From positions 1 through 37,206 of the forward strand of contig JAAYAC010000121.1 of assembly GCA_012719535.1 (NCBI GenBank): a stretch of DNA of 37,206 nt, in the 5' to 3' direction. The notes beneath the pieces are model-generated. The model did no database searches. It was not told the origin of the DNA and was given only the letters and a program-made list of their open reading frames with translations. Source of the stretch: Syntrophomonadaceae bacterium (GTDB taxonomy: Bacteria > Bacillota > Syntrophomonadia > Syntrophomonadales > Syntrophothermaceae). The translations under genes and the position numbers were made by a program. This document shows, in pieces, positions 1 to 7,949 of this stretch. Every line of letters starts with the position of its first letter. Within the stretch, counting starts at the first letter, position 1.

Positions 1-825
1 GATCTGGGTGGTACTTATGTCCGCGTGGCCCAGCATCTCCTGCACGGCCCTTAGATCAGCTCCGTTTTCCAGCAGATGCGTGGCAAAAGAATGGCGGAGG
101 GTATGGGGGGTTATCTCTTTTTCTATACCCGCCTGCCCGGCATATTTTGCTAATATTTTCCAAAATCCCTGCCTCGTCATTCTCCTACCGTTAGCATTTA
201 CGAAAAGGGTTCTCTCTAACGGGGATTTCACCAACTGGTTGCGCGAGCGGCTAATGTACCTCTCCACCCAGAAGGCCGCGGTCCTGTTCGTCGGGACGAT
301 GCGCTCTTTCCTCCCCTTGCCCAGGCACCTGACATAGCCGGCTGAGAGGTTGATATCATCGAGTTGTAGGGCAAGCAGTTCCGAGACGCGCAAGCCGGTA
401 GCATACATCAGTTCCAACATCGCCCGGTCGCGCAGACCCCTGACGGTTACCGGGTTAGGCTGTTCCAAGAGCCTCTCCACCTCGTGAACCGCAAGAACAT
501 GGGGAAGGCGGCGGGGTAATTTCGGGCTGCCTACATCATCAGTAGGGTTTGCCCGCAGGTAGCCCTCCTGTACCATGAACCGGAAAAAGGCTTTTAGCGT
601 GGAAAGGGCCCGCGCCGAGCTAGAACGGGCCGCACCCTTGTCGAGCAACCAGTTCAGGTACTCCACTATATCGCTTTTTTTCACTTCATTCGGGGTTGAT
701 ATCCCCATTTTCTCTAAGAAAGCAAAAAACTTGCTGAGATCGCGGCCGTAAGCCTGCAAGGTATTCGGGGACAGACCTTTCTCATAATTGAGGTACCCCA
801 TGAATGAGTTCAGGTATGTTTCCAT
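1..825 (-). CDS. xerD: Tyrosine recombinase XerD, 3' end cut by window edge
   Basis: Site-specific tyrosine recombinase that with XerC resolves chromosome dimers at dif. The reading frame is open for 275 codons from ATG at 825 to the window edge. An N-terminal SAM-like core-binding domain (about 1-85) precedes the catalytic domain. The catalytic Arg is R146 in GLRVSE, Lys K170 in LGKGRKER, His/Arg H241 and R244 in HTLRHSFATH, and His H267 in GHADI. The nucleophilic Tyr is expected at about residue 276, one codon beyond the edge, so the gene is truncated by the window rather than broken. The start is supported by GGAG nine bases upstream. It follows spoIIM and a yqzK-like gene, the same order as spoIIM-(fur)-yqzK-xerD in Bacillus, which favours XerD over XerC. 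Confidence 0.95.
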   Translation of the reverse strand, partial: METYLNSFMGYLNYEKGLSPNTLQAYGRDLSKFFAFLEKMGISTPNEVKKSDIVEYLNWLLDKGAARSSSARALSTLKAFFRFMVQEGYLRANPTDDVGSPKLPRRLPHVLAVHEVERLLEQPNPVTVRGLRDRAMLELMYATGLRVSELLALQLDDINLSAGYVRCLGKGRKERIVPTNRTAAFWVERYISRSRNQLVKSPLERTLFVNANGRRMTRQGFWKILAKYAGQAGIEKEITPHTLRHSFATHLLENGADLRAVQEMLGHADISTTQI

Positions 826-949
826 TCTTTTTTGCTCCAGGTTTCATTTGTGGAGTTATTAGACAAGAAAGTAACGGTTTCCTGCTTGTTGTTTAGGAAA
901 TTCGTCCTGAAATTACATCCCTTGTTGGGGGATACCAGGCAAGGGCTAA

Positions 950-1213
950 TTATTCGGTTTCTTTATAATAGAAGTTCTGCAGCTTAATGACAAATTGGTC
1001 CACCGCCCGGTCAAAATTGGTCTTTTCCCGGTTTTCCACCCGCATGGGATTCCCGGAGGGGGACTCGTCCTTCAACCATCCGGAAAAAACAGGCCAGTTG
1101 TTTCCCATCAGACCCATCAAACGGGGAAATAGTAGGGTGAATGCCAGGATGACAACGAGGGCCATGGTAACATTGACCAGCTTCCTCCTCCAGTCCTTGA
1201 CAATGATAATCAC
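950..1213 (-). CDS. yqzK: YqzK-like DUF4227 family small membrane protein
   Basis: Small protein of 87 residues with unknown biochemical role. One hydrophobic segment (about residues 11-36) follows a short basic N-terminus, and the rest is a soluble tail with a charged C-terminus, so a single-pass membrane protein is predicted. It starts at GTG 1213 with AGGAGGTG immediately upstream. Identification with the DUF4227/YqzK family rests mostly on position: in Bacillus yqzK lies between spoIIM-fur and xerD, and here the gene sits exactly between spoIIM and xerD with fur absent. Residue similarity was judged by eye only. It is 18 bases downstream of spoIIM and is probably cotranscribed with it. 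A hairpin with CCCTTG/CAAGGG arms (919-945) follows the stop codon. Confidence 0.7.
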   Translation of the reverse strand: MIIIVKDWRRKLVNVTMALVVILAFTLLFPRLMGLMGNNWPVFSGWLKDESPSGNPMRVENREKTNFDRAVDQFVIKLQNFYYKETE

Positions 1214-1231
1214 GTAAACACCTCCTAATAA

Positions 1232-1846
1232 TCATTTGATAAACATCTCTACCAGCCAGGGAGATAGAAAAGATTCAACCAGTGCCCCGAAAAAAAACAC
1301 TACCAGGAATACCAGCATCGTAACGGTATAGGTCGCTAGACCCTGGCCCAGAGAAGCCCCCGCAAACCTTCCTTTGGCTATGTACACCGAGAAGTTCAGC
1401 CCCACTACCGCCCAGGCAATGGTAAAGAGAACGTAGATGATGTTTTGTGGAAATACGGATAGCATAGCAAGCATGAACCCCAGCAGGGCTTTCTCCTTTA
1501 CCAGGAAACCGAAGGTGAAACCCAGGGAAAACCCTTTGATGAAGACTATGGCTAGAATAAGCGGCACCCCGATGACCGTCATGCCCAGAAACCAGATAAG
1601 GACGATAAGCCTGGCCTGGTTAAGAAAGGCCGGAATGAATATCCTGTATCCCTCTTGATAGGTAACTACCCCCCCTTTCAGAAAACTGTCAACCATTTCC
1701 ACGAGGTGGCTACGGGTCCCCCCCTGCAGGTTGCCAGCGTTAACTTCTCCCAGAACAAACCCCAGCCCAAAGATGATACTGATTAACAGGTACTGCCAGA
1801 TATTCTTACGGACGTGCTCTTTCATCAGGTGCCTGGCCTTCATCAC
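1232..1846 (-). CDS. spoIIM: Stage II sporulation protein M
   Basis: SpoIIM is a polytopic membrane protein that, with SpoIID and SpoIIP, forms the peptidoglycan-degrading machine driving engulfment of the forespore. This 204-residue product has about five hydrophobic segments. It shows the family's N-terminal basic stretch followed by a first membrane helix (about 18-37), a periplasmic loop, and C-terminal helices ending near residue 200. Length matches the family (about 200-215). GTG 1846 and ATG 1843 are adjacent; AAGGGG seven bases before the ATG makes ATG 1843 the likelier start. In Bacillus the gene is under sigma-E; no convincing sigma-E promoter could be picked out upstream here. Confidence 0.9.
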   Translation of the reverse strand: MMKARHLMKEHVRKNIWQYLLISIIFGLGFVLGEVNAGNLQGGTRSHLVEMVDSFLKGGVVTYQEGYRIFIPAFLNQARLIVLIWFLGMTVIGVPLILAIVFIKGFSLGFTFGFLVKEKALLGFMLAMLSVFPQNIIYVLFTIAWAVVGLNFSVYIAKGRFAGASLGQGLATYTVTMLVFLVVFFFGALVESFLSPWLVEMFIK

Positions 1847-2197
1847 ATAACCCCTTATCCGTTCCCTTACAGCATTCTATTTCGCTCGTCCACACTTTAT
1901 TACTGCAGGGAGTAAGGCTGGCTGTTTCAGCTATACTTGTCGGGGTGGAGATGAAGGCTTAAGCAAAGGGGAAACAGAAAGGTCTCAAGGAAGAAAAAGA
2001 AGCAGGAAAATGTCCCAGATAGAGTCGTTGCTTGAAAACAACGTCACGCTCGATGTCGGCTCAGGTCTTCTTCACCTTTCTTTTACCTGGCCACAGCGCG
2101 GGCAATGGCTGCCCGCGCCCTTCTCAAGTTTTCCAGAGCTCCCTCGTGTAACATGAGCCCCGGTAGGGGCGTTCCAAGTTCATCGCGTCATAGGCAT
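1847..2197. other. Intergenic region between hemerythrin and spoIIM
   Basis: This 351-base stretch holds no gene that can be defended. It contains a perfect 9-bp inverted repeat (2096-2118) and a purine-rich run on the plus strand (about 1966-2010, pyrimidine-rich on the transcribed strand). Very short open frames exist on both strands, for example 48 codons on plus from 2010 and 23 codons on minus from 2154, but they have weak ribosome binding sites and no recognisable product. The spoIIM promoter should lie here. Confidence 0.5.
2096..2118 (-). repeat. Perfect 9-bp inverted repeat, possible transcript end after hemerythrin
   Basis: Arms GCGCGGGCA and TGCCCGCGC enclose a five-base loop, about 80 bases after the hemerythrin stop codon. 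The stem is strong, but neither strand has a proper T-run after it: the minus strand continues TGTGGCC. A factor-dependent or processing end is possible; a canonical intrinsic terminator is not shown. Confidence 0.4.
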
Positions 2198-2599
2198 CTA
2201 CTGGCTTACCCGAGAGACAATCTTTTTATCCGTATTGAGAATATGGTTGCTGATCCAGTCAACAATGAAGTCCAGGGTCCTCATGAGAAACTCTTCCTGG
2301 CGATCGTCTGCGGAATCCAGGTCAACACCGTCTATCCAAGAGATAAAATCATCGTGCTCGGTCTTGTGAGACAGGAACCTTCCGTATCCTGTTTCCCTCA
2401 TGTACCCCTCCTCCGTGGCAAAGTGGTATTTGGTGTACTCTTTCAGTTCCTCCACTATGGCGACTATATCATCGTACTTGTCCACTCTTAATTGATTGCG
2501 CAACAACTCGTAGGCTCGGTTGGCAATTTCGAATAGGCGACGGTGCTGCTCGTCGATAACAGTTACGCCCAACTCGTATGCACTCTCCCACTTCAACAT
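2198..2599 (-). CDS. Bacteriohemerythrin
   Basis: Small cytoplasmic diiron oxygen-binding protein of 133 residues. All seven iron ligands of the hemerythrin family are present: H19 (DEQH), H59 and E63 (HFATE), H78 and H82 (HKTEH), H119 and D124 (HILNTD). Such proteins store, deliver or sense O2 and are common in anaerobes facing oxygen. The start is taken as ATG 2599. The upstream GTG 2617 lies inside GTGGAGG, which is itself the ribosome binding site for 2599. The gene overlaps the 3' end of the HD-GYP gene by seven bases, indicating translational coupling and a shared function. Confidence 0.93.
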   Translation of the reverse strand: MLKWESAYELGVTVIDEQHRRLFEIANRAYELLRNQLRVDKYDDIVAIVEELKEYTKYHFATEEGYMRETGYGRFLSHKTEHDDFISWIDGVDLDSADDRQEEFLMRTLDFIVDWISNHILNTDKKIVSRVSQ

Positions 2600-3933
2600 G
2601 ATGATACATCCCTCCACGAATTTACTGTTTTGTAAAAATAAAATGGAAACAAATTTTCCTTTACATTAGCCATGTCATGCAGAGCCCAATTCTTTGCCGT
2701 CCCTAAGATCTTAACTCCTGCTCTTGCGATGACCGGGTCGAAATGAGTACCAGCACGACGTTCCAGGTACCATAGAGCCTCGTCGATGGAAAGTGAGGGT
2801 CGGTAGGGGCGGTCAGAAGTGAGGGCGTCAAACACATCAGCTACGGAAATGATCCTGCTCAAATAAGGAATATCCTCGTCTTTAAGTCCCCGGCAATAAC
2901 CACTGCCATCGTACCGTTCATGATGGGCACTCGCGGTTCCAGCCAATCTGGCCATGAACTGCGAGTTCATCAAAATCCTCTCAGTCATAACCACATGCTT
3001 CTTCATTGTTTCCCATTCTATTGGAGTGAGCGGTCCGTTTTTAACCAGTATGCGGCCGGGCGTTCCTACTTTGCCCGCGTCGTGCAGAAAAGCGGACTTC
3101 ACCAAATCGGAAAGCAAACGTTCATCAGTTATGCTTAATTGAGCCGCAATAGCCAGTGAATATAGCGCCACCCGCCGGGAGTGACCGAATGTGTATCTGT
3201 CTTTGGTATCTATTATAAGAGCTGCGGCCTCATACGCCTTGTATAGGAGTTCTTCCTCAGTGTACACACGTTCCTGTTCAAAGCCAAGGCTACTCGGTAT
3301 ACGTTTGTTTTCAACGTTCAACTCCTCTTCATCAACTAAGATATGAAAACGCTCCTTATTCAACACTTCGTCGAAAAGCACATCGCTTATCAGCGAAGAA
3401 TACTCTTGTTCCTTTCTTTCTCGCATGGATTTGCGCAGATAGTCCATAGATATGGACTTCGTGGCTATCCCTCTCCTGAGCAACACGTCCAGTGAATCGG
3501 CAGCCCTGATAATCTGAGCCTCCAAAGGTATATCGTACCCCTTCAGCCCCAGCGGATAACCCTGCCCATCATACCGTTCATGATGGTAAAGAATCCAGGC
3601 GGCTGCATCCTCCAGAAAAGGGATGTTGGTTATTAACCTGCTTCCTATGGACGCATGCGCTTCTATCTTCTTGCGCAAATGCTCCGGTGGGTTAACTGCA
3701 TAATGGGAAATGTGTTCGGGTAACCCTACAGCTCCCACGTCGTGCAAAAGCCCCGCGTAATAAACGAGTCGCGGCTGAGGGCATTGCAAAGCTTGGGCTA
3801 TCCACCCGCAAACGACCCCCACCCGGATCCCGTGCAGAAGCTTCACCTCTTCCTCTATATCAAGAATAGTCGACAGCATTTGGACTGCATCGGTTAAAGC
3901 GTCCGTTTCCCCAATACACTTACCCCGCTCCAT
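2593..3933 (-). CDS. Tandem HD-GYP domain protein, probable c-di-GMP phosphodiesterase
   Basis: The product carries two complete HD-GYP-type metal phosphohydrolase domains in one chain of 446 residues. Domain 1 has H64-D65 (GLLHDVG), HHERYDGQGYP ending at P127 and a downstream AAD. Domain 2 has H250, H284-D285 (FLHDAGKVG) and HHERYDGSGYC, so its GYP triplet reads GYC (345-347). HD-GYP enzymes hydrolyse c-di-GMP or related dinucleotides. No signal peptide or membrane helix is evident, so the protein should be cytosolic. The start is ATG 3933, eight bases after GGGAG; the earlier ATG at 3951 has no ribosome binding site. The overlapping downstream hemerythrin suggests oxygen-linked control of signalling, which is inference. 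Confidence 0.9.
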   Translation of the reverse strand: MERGKCIGETDALTDAVQMLSTILDIEEEVKLLHGIRVGVVCGWIAQALQCPQPRLVYYAGLLHDVGAVGLPEHISHYAVNPPEHLRKKIEAHASIGSRLITNIPFLEDAAAWILYHHERYDGQGYPLGLKGYDIPLEAQIIRAADSLDVLLRRGIATKSISMDYLRKSMRERKEQEYSSLISDVLFDEVLNKERFHILVDEEELNVENKRIPSSLGFEQERVYTEEELLYKAYEAAALIIDTKDRYTFGHSRRVALYSLAIAAQLSITDERLLSDLVKSAFLHDAGKVGTPGRILVKNGPLTPIEWETMKKHVVMTERILMNSQFMARLAGTASAHHERYDGSGYCRGLKDEDIPYLSRIISVADVFDALTSDRPYRPSLSIDEALWYLERRAGTHFDPVIARAGVKILGTAKNWALHDMANVKENLFPFYFYKTVNSWRDVSSC

Positions 3934-3951
3934 TGGCACTACTCCCATCAT

Positions 3952-4178
3952 TTCGCATTTGAGACAACACTCGCAATTTTAATGTTACGGGGCGTATTTA
4001 GCCCCAACCTCACATTGGCCATAGAATTTGGGCGATGGCCGAGCAGCCAATACAATAACCGGGATTCACTTCTCAGAGTAACGTATGCTCCCGCCGAAGC
4101 CCACCAGGCCGGGCAGACGTAGCACATGGCAGCAAGCTGCCACATCGCTCCCTGTTGGCTAGCCGCAGTCAAAAAAAT
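3952..4178. other. Intergenic region upstream of the HD-GYP gene
   Basis: This 227-base gap separates the EndoQ-type operon from the HD-GYP gene. On the transcribed strand it holds a T-run directly after the upstream stop codon (4170-4176), a short stem with a CTTG loop (TGGCAG/CTGCCA, about 4126-4141), and a GGGGC/GCCCC hairpin with a seven-base loop (3989-4005). A promoter for the HD-GYP/hemerythrin pair is expected here but no clear match was found. No known riboswitch consensus was recognised, including c-di-GMP classes. Confidence 0.4.
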
Positions 4179-4853
4179 CTACGGCTGTATATCAGGCAGC
4201 TCGCCCACCAGCAAGGAAGCGATGAATTGTGCTGCCAGGATGTCTTCCTGGGAGTTGCGGCTGGCTGCGACCACCGCAATCCCTTCCTTGTCGCCCACCA
4301 GTTCCCTGGCACGGCGAACCGCGGTCAGGGCGGGCTGAAGCCCTTTTTGCGCCAGGGTGCGAGCCACCGTCCCGGTGATCACGTCCCGCTGCTCCTGAAA
4401 AGCGGCATCAAAGGCCACCCCTCCGGTATCAGTAACGGCCACAACTACCCGGTCTCTCATCTCGGCAAGCCTGGGGGTCTCGGCTCCCAAATTGGGTACC
4501 ACTGCTTCGATACAGCCTTTTTCTATTTCTATCCCCCGCACCAGCCCCCGGCAACGGTCCAGTCGTTCCTCATCGGAGCCTACTCTGGGTTCGGAAACAA
4601 TCACGATACCAGTCCCCGCCTCCCTCGCCAGGCGTGCGGCCTCACGACCGATGAACTCGGGGTACACCCTGACCGGGGCACGGGTAAAGTCGGGGCTAGC
4701 CCCCAGCACCCGGTAGGCTCCCACATCCAGAGCGCTCTCCAGGGTGGTGGACATGTCAATAACGTCGACCACCATCACCAGCAAACCTTCCCGGGCAGCA
4801 TGCCAGGCTCCACTGGCGTCGGTAGTCATACTAATTCTTTTTGATCTTACCAT
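4179..4853 (-). CDS. Uncharacterised protein with ComB-like N-terminal motif
   Basis: The 224-residue product is not firmly recognised. Residues about 25-50 (VMVVDVIDMSTTLESALDVG) resemble the AVVIDVLRATTT...ALxxGA segment of 2-phosphosulfolactate phosphatase (ComB) proteins, and a later V(A)VTDTGGVAFDAAF stretch fits an alpha/beta enzyme. The similarity is by eye and does not establish activity. No membrane segment is seen. Start ATG 4853 has GGGGGAGG eight bases upstream; the later ATG 4829 has no such site. The gene overlaps the EndoQ-like gene by 23 bases, so the two are translationally coupled. The closing codons run directly into a T7 stretch. Confidence 0.6.
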   Translation of the reverse strand: MVRSKRISMTTDASGAWHAAREGLLVMVVDVIDMSTTLESALDVGAYRVLGASPDFTRAPVRVYPEFIGREAARLAREAGTGIVIVSEPRVGSDEERLDRCRGLVRGIEIEKGCIEAVVPNLGAETPRLAEMRDRVVVAVTDTGGVAFDAAFQEQRDVITGTVARTLAQKGLQPALTAVRRARELVGDKEGIAVVAASRNSQEDILAAQFIASLLVGELPDIQP

Positions 4854-6087
4854 ATTTTCCGCCTCCCCCGGGCAGGATAGAAAGTTGGTTATTGCGCATC
4901 TTGTCTATACCTACAGCTATATTCTCACCGGCTATCCGGGCTATTTCAGTGATTCCGGCCTTCTCCATCACCTCGATCTCGCTGCCGAAATGAGCAACAA
5001 GACGGTCAAGAAGCTTGTTCCCCAGGCCGGGAAGCATATTGAGTGGAACCCGGTAGTAATACGGTGCCCGCTCTCCCACCTGGTGCGGGATGGCATAATC
5101 TGCAATATGGCACACCCGGTCCAGCACCCCCATCACCACGCGGGGGTTCCCACAATGTTCGCAGGCCAGTACCGGGGGTTCCCCGGAGGCAATAGTCCGG
5201 CAGTCCGGACAATACGTGCGGTGGTATTTGCCCAGCCGCGGGTCCATGCCATAGTTGGCCAGTATACTTCTGCCCCTTTTACCGGCCAGGGCCAGGTGAA
5301 GTTCCGCAAAACTTCTTTCCCTCATTGCCAGCCAGTTGTATTCCCGGGCCACGTTTTGCAGGGAATGAGCATCGGAATTGGACAGAAAGTTGAAACGGTG
5401 GGTCTCCGCAATCATACCAGCCATACAGGAATCCGCGCTAAGCCCCAGTTCCAGAACCTCCACCTCGGTTACGGCCGAACCTAATCCGTCCGCCAACCGG
5501 CTCACCCAGCAACCGTAGGCCCCTTTGTGCGGGGTAAATGCATGCGCCGGGCAAAAAATCCCCCCCAGATCCCGGCTGACCTGGACCAACTCCCCAACTT
5601 GCAGCCCGGCTTTTTGCGTAGACAAGTTCGGGTTGGTAACGCGGGGGGCTAAGAACTTGGAGAATTCCTGCATACTTGTCATATCAGGCAGATAAGTAAT
5701 AAAATGAGCCCCTTCCCGGGTCTCAACCTCGGCTCCCAGTACCAGCAGGACACCACTCTCGCTTAGCAGCCCGCCGCCCGCAACTTCGGCCAGTTCTCCT
5801 CCCGCCAGCATCTCCCTGACCTCCTGCAGTACCCGGGGACTGGCTGCATCCACCACCCCGATTATGTCCAGCCCCTTGCGCGAGGCCGTCCGGTTGAGCA
5901 GGTTTTCCAAGGTCAGGTCGCGGGAAGCAGTGATCTTGATCGCCCTGCCCATGGCCTGCCCGATGTGAACATGCAGGTCAGCATACAGTCCCTGCAAGGG
6001 GTCCAACCCATCCCCTCCCCCACCAGTACTGGAGTCGTACCCTGGTAAAGGCCCGTGCCTACCTCTAACTTTAGCGCCGGACATCAT
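4831..6087 (-). CDS. EndoQ-family PHP-domain nuclease (TIGR00375-like)
   Basis: A PHP metal-dependent phosphoesterase domain opens with DLHVH (D37, H39, H41), followed by a metal-ligand type Glu in GAEVET (E120), H182 and NSDAH (D239, H241). A zinc-ribbon follows with C293/C296 (CPDC) and C309/C312 (CEHC). A helical C-terminal part contains LPGLGNKLLDRL, a helix-hairpin-helix-like element. This order is that of endonuclease Q, which nicks 5' of deaminated bases (uracil, hypoxanthine, xanthine) in archaea and some bacteria. DNA repair is inferred from the family. The N-terminus is about 25 residues longer than usual. An internal TTG near residue 29, preceded by GGGAGGGG, is an alternative start. 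The gene begins one base after the NUDIX stop. Confidence 0.8.
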   Translation of the reverse strand: MMSGAKVRGRHGPLPGYDSSTGGGGDGLDPLQGLYADLHVHIGQAMGRAIKITASRDLTLENLLNRTASRKGLDIIGVVDAASPRVLQEVREMLAGGELAEVAGGGLLSESGVLLVLGAEVETREGAHFITYLPDMTSMQEFSKFLAPRVTNPNLSTQKAGLQVGELVQVSRDLGGIFCPAHAFTPHKGAYGCWVSRLADGLGSAVTEVEVLELGLSADSCMAGMIAETHRFNFLSNSDAHSLQNVAREYNWLAMRERSFAELHLALAGKRGRSILANYGMDPRLGKYHRTYCPDCRTIASGEPPVLACEHCGNPRVVMGVLDRVCHIADYAIPHQVGERAPYYYRVPLNMLPGLGNKLLDRLVAHFGSEIEVMEKAGITEIARIAGENIAVGIDKMRNNQLSILPGGGGKYGKIKKN

Positions 6088-6088
6088 A

Positions 6089-6634
6089 TCAGTCTCGAGC
6101 CCCTGCTCTTTGCAGAACCAAATGCTGAATCGCTATTATGCTCTTACCGTCCTTGATGTCTCCACCGGCGATTTTCTGGTAGGCTTCATCAAGCGGCATC
6201 TTAACCAGTTCCAGAAACTCATCCTGGTCCGGGTTAGACTTCCCCGGTTTAAGCTGCCTGGCAACAAAAATATGTAGCCTCTCGCTGGTGAAACCGGGAG
6301 TAGTGTAGTAAGCCAACACCTCTTCCAGGCTTTCGGCTATCAAACCGGTCTCTTCGAGAAGCTCCCGCCGGGCACACTCCAGCGGGTCCTCTTCCGGTTC
6401 CAGCTTGCCAGCCGGAATTTCCAGGAGAGCCTCCTCTACGGGCTTGCGGTACTGGCGTACCAGGTATACCGTTTCATCCTCATCTACGGCGATAATACCT
6501 ACCGCACCCGGGTGTTCAACTATTTCCCGCGTAGCGGACTGCCCACCGGGAAGGGCTACGGTATCCACTCTCAGGTTTAGGATTTTACCGGAAAAGATCC
6601 GTTCGCTGTGCAAGGTTTTTTCCGCAACCGCCAC
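6089..6634 (-). CDS. nudF: NUDIX hydrolase, ADP-ribose pyrophosphatase type
   Basis: Hydrolyses ADP-ribose (or a related nucleoside diphosphate derivative) to AMP and ribose 5-phosphate. The 181-residue protein has a full NUDIX box at 76-98 (G-x5-E-x7-REL-x-EE-x-GL). The sequence LEIPAGKLE before it and the YYTTPGFTSERLHIF region after it are typical of ADP-ribose pyrophosphatases. GTG 6634 is preceded by AGGAGG with nine-base spacing. It is the first gene of a three-gene minus-strand operon with the EndoQ-like and ComB-like genes. The shared region upstream (6660-6735) also carries a plus-strand small ORF, so promoters may be back-to-back. Confidence 0.92.
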   Translation of the reverse strand: MAVAEKTLHSERIFSGKILNLRVDTVALPGGQSATREIVEHPGAVGIIAVDEDETVYLVRQYRKPVEEALLEIPAGKLEPEEDPLECARRELLEETGLIAESLEEVLAYYTTPGFTSERLHIFVARQLKPGKSNPDQDEFLELVKMPLDEAYQKIAGGDIKDGKSIIAIQHLVLQRAGARD

Positions 6635-6734
6635 TTGAACCCGCCTCCTGCTTTACCCACCCCGACAAAACTGCCTTGCTTTCGCCACATAAATTGTCTG
6701 GAAATGAATAACAATCTATATGGGGGGTGATTGT

Positions 6735-6860
6735 ATGATAAGAATTTACGTAAATAACGGTCTGGTTGTAATCGGAAAGATTAAGGAACTCAAAGAAGAG
6801 TTGGCCAGGCTTCCCCAACACCAGAAGCTCGGCGACTTCTGCCGGCTCAACCTGCATTGA
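6735..6860 (+). CDS. Candidate 41-residue small protein, only plus-strand gene
   Basis: ATG 6735 is preceded by GGGGGGTGA at ideal distance and the frame ends at TGA 6860. The product has a short hydrophobic beta-like start (MIRIYVNNGLVVIGKI) and an amphipathic charged stretch (KELKEELARL), and ends with a Cys/His-containing tail. I do not recognise the family. It is divergent from nudF and convergent with DUF3866, whose last 14 bases it overlaps antisense. TTGTCT-17-TATATG lies just upstream, but it would place the start point inside the ribosome binding site, so the promoter is unclear; a sigma-E-like reading (CATAAATT...AATAACAAT) is also only suggestive. Coding status rests on the ribosome binding site alone. 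Confidence 0.5.
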   Translation: MIRIYVNNGLVVIGKIKELKEELARLPQHQKLGDFCRLNLH

Positions 6861-7947
6861 TTACGTGGAGTTCCTCACCCCGCGTCAATTTGCGGGCCAC
6901 CTCCGCACACGCCCCGCAGGTAAGGAAGAACTCCTCATCTTCGTCTATTCCCCGGCCCATGGTAGTGACCCGCAGGTGATGGCGGTCCAGGCAAGCCTTC
7001 ACCGGGCTGCCGTCCTCCAGCACGAACCGGTAGCGCGGCCATAGATTGAATTCGGTCAACTGGGCCAGCAACTCACGCAGCTTGGCCTCCTCCAGTGCCG
7101 GAAGAGGAACGGTACAGGGTATCTTGCACACCCTGGACAAAACGGTCAGGGTATGGTGGCTGATGCCGTGATGCCTGGCCCGGCGATCCGCAAAACTTAT
7201 GCGGGGAATAGCAATGGGATTCCCGCCCAAGGTTGCAACGGCGTTAAGGATATCACCCTGCTCCACTCCGGTGAAGCCCCACCTGGAGCCGGTACCCACA
7301 ATCCCGGGTCCCATTAAGGCTACGATAACCTCTGCCTGCATCACATGGCGCGCCGCCAGCATCCCCGAGTAAACGTTAACCGCTTCCAGGTCTCCCCCGA
7401 AGGCGTTGCCACAGGTGACGGTCCCGTCCAACAGCCCTTTGGTTTTGAGCTCGCTAACAGTCCGGCTGAAAGCCAGGGGAAGACTGGCCCCGTCGGTCAT
7501 GAGATAAATGATCCGGCTTCCCGCCCGCTCCTTGAGGACCGCGCAAATGGGAGCCAGCATGGAATGAAGAGTACCTACCAGCACCGGAATGCCTTCCAGG
7601 CTGTCCGCACCGGTCATGATATCCCGATACGGGCTATCCTCCTCCTCGACGCTGAGAACCCTGGTCTGCAACGGGGTATAACGCAACTTCATGATGTGGC
7701 CTTTCCCTGCCAGTTCCTTTTCTCTTCCCTCCAGCGAGGCGATAACAAAATGTACCCCACCGCTACCCAGACCCAGGGCTACGGCTGTGGTGTTTAGTAG
7801 GACCTCTTCCCCCACCCGGACCCCGCCGGTAAGGTCATCATAGTTGATGGCCCGGGCCACCTTACCGCCCACGTCAACCGTTAGTTCTGTGATTCCTGGG
7901 CGCACCGAGGTAATACTGACTACCCTGCCGCGCTTGATGCTTATCAA
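6847..7947 (-). CDS. DUF3866 family protein
   Basis: Conserved Firmicute and Actinobacteria protein of 366 residues with no established function. It has a beta-rich N-terminus (about 1-75), then a Rossmann-like middle with glycine-rich turns (GTLHSML, VTCGNAFGGDLEA, GPGIVGTGSRWGF) and a HHGISHHT histidine cluster near residue 255, plus paired cysteines in TCGAC near the C-terminus. These conserved polar clusters suggest an enzyme, but none can be named. The start is TTG 7947, with GGGGAG six to seven bases upstream. It lies two bases after the PepT-like gene, at the end of the operon beginning at steA, and ends convergent with the 41-codon plus-strand ORF. Confidence 0.88.
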   Translation of the reverse strand: MISIKRGRVVSITSVRPGITELTVDVGGKVARAINYDDLTGGVRVGEEVLLNTTAVALGLGSGGVHFVIASLEGREKELAGKGHIMKLRYTPLQTRVLSVEEEDSPYRDIMTGADSLEGIPVLVGTLHSMLAPICAVLKERAGSRIIYLMTDGASLPLAFSRTVSELKTKGLLDGTVTCGNAFGGDLEAVNVYSGMLAARHVMQAEVIVALMGPGIVGTGSRWGFTGVEQGDILNAVATLGGNPIAIPRISFADRRARHHGISHHTLTVLSRVCKIPCTVPLPALEEAKLRELLAQLTEFNLWPRYRFVLEDGSPVKACLDRHHLRVTTMGRGIDEDEEFFLTCGACAEVARKLTRGEELHVINAG

Positions 7948-7949
7948 GA

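Noticed and set aside
3960-4170. c-di-GMP riboswitch before the HD-GYP gene
   Set aside because: Attractive by function, but the conserved CGCAAAGCC-type core and tetraloop-receptor features of class I, and the class II core, could not be found.
3948-4172. Minus-strand 74-codon frame upstream of the HD-GYP gene
   Set aside because: No ribosome binding site, odd composition rich in Trp, Ala and Met, overlaps the hairpins of the leader; treated as non-coding.
6585-6857. Minus-strand 90-codon frame between DUF3866 and nudF
   Set aside because: It runs over the nudF ribosome binding site and start in another frame and has no site of its own; the opposite-strand 41-codon ORF is better supported.
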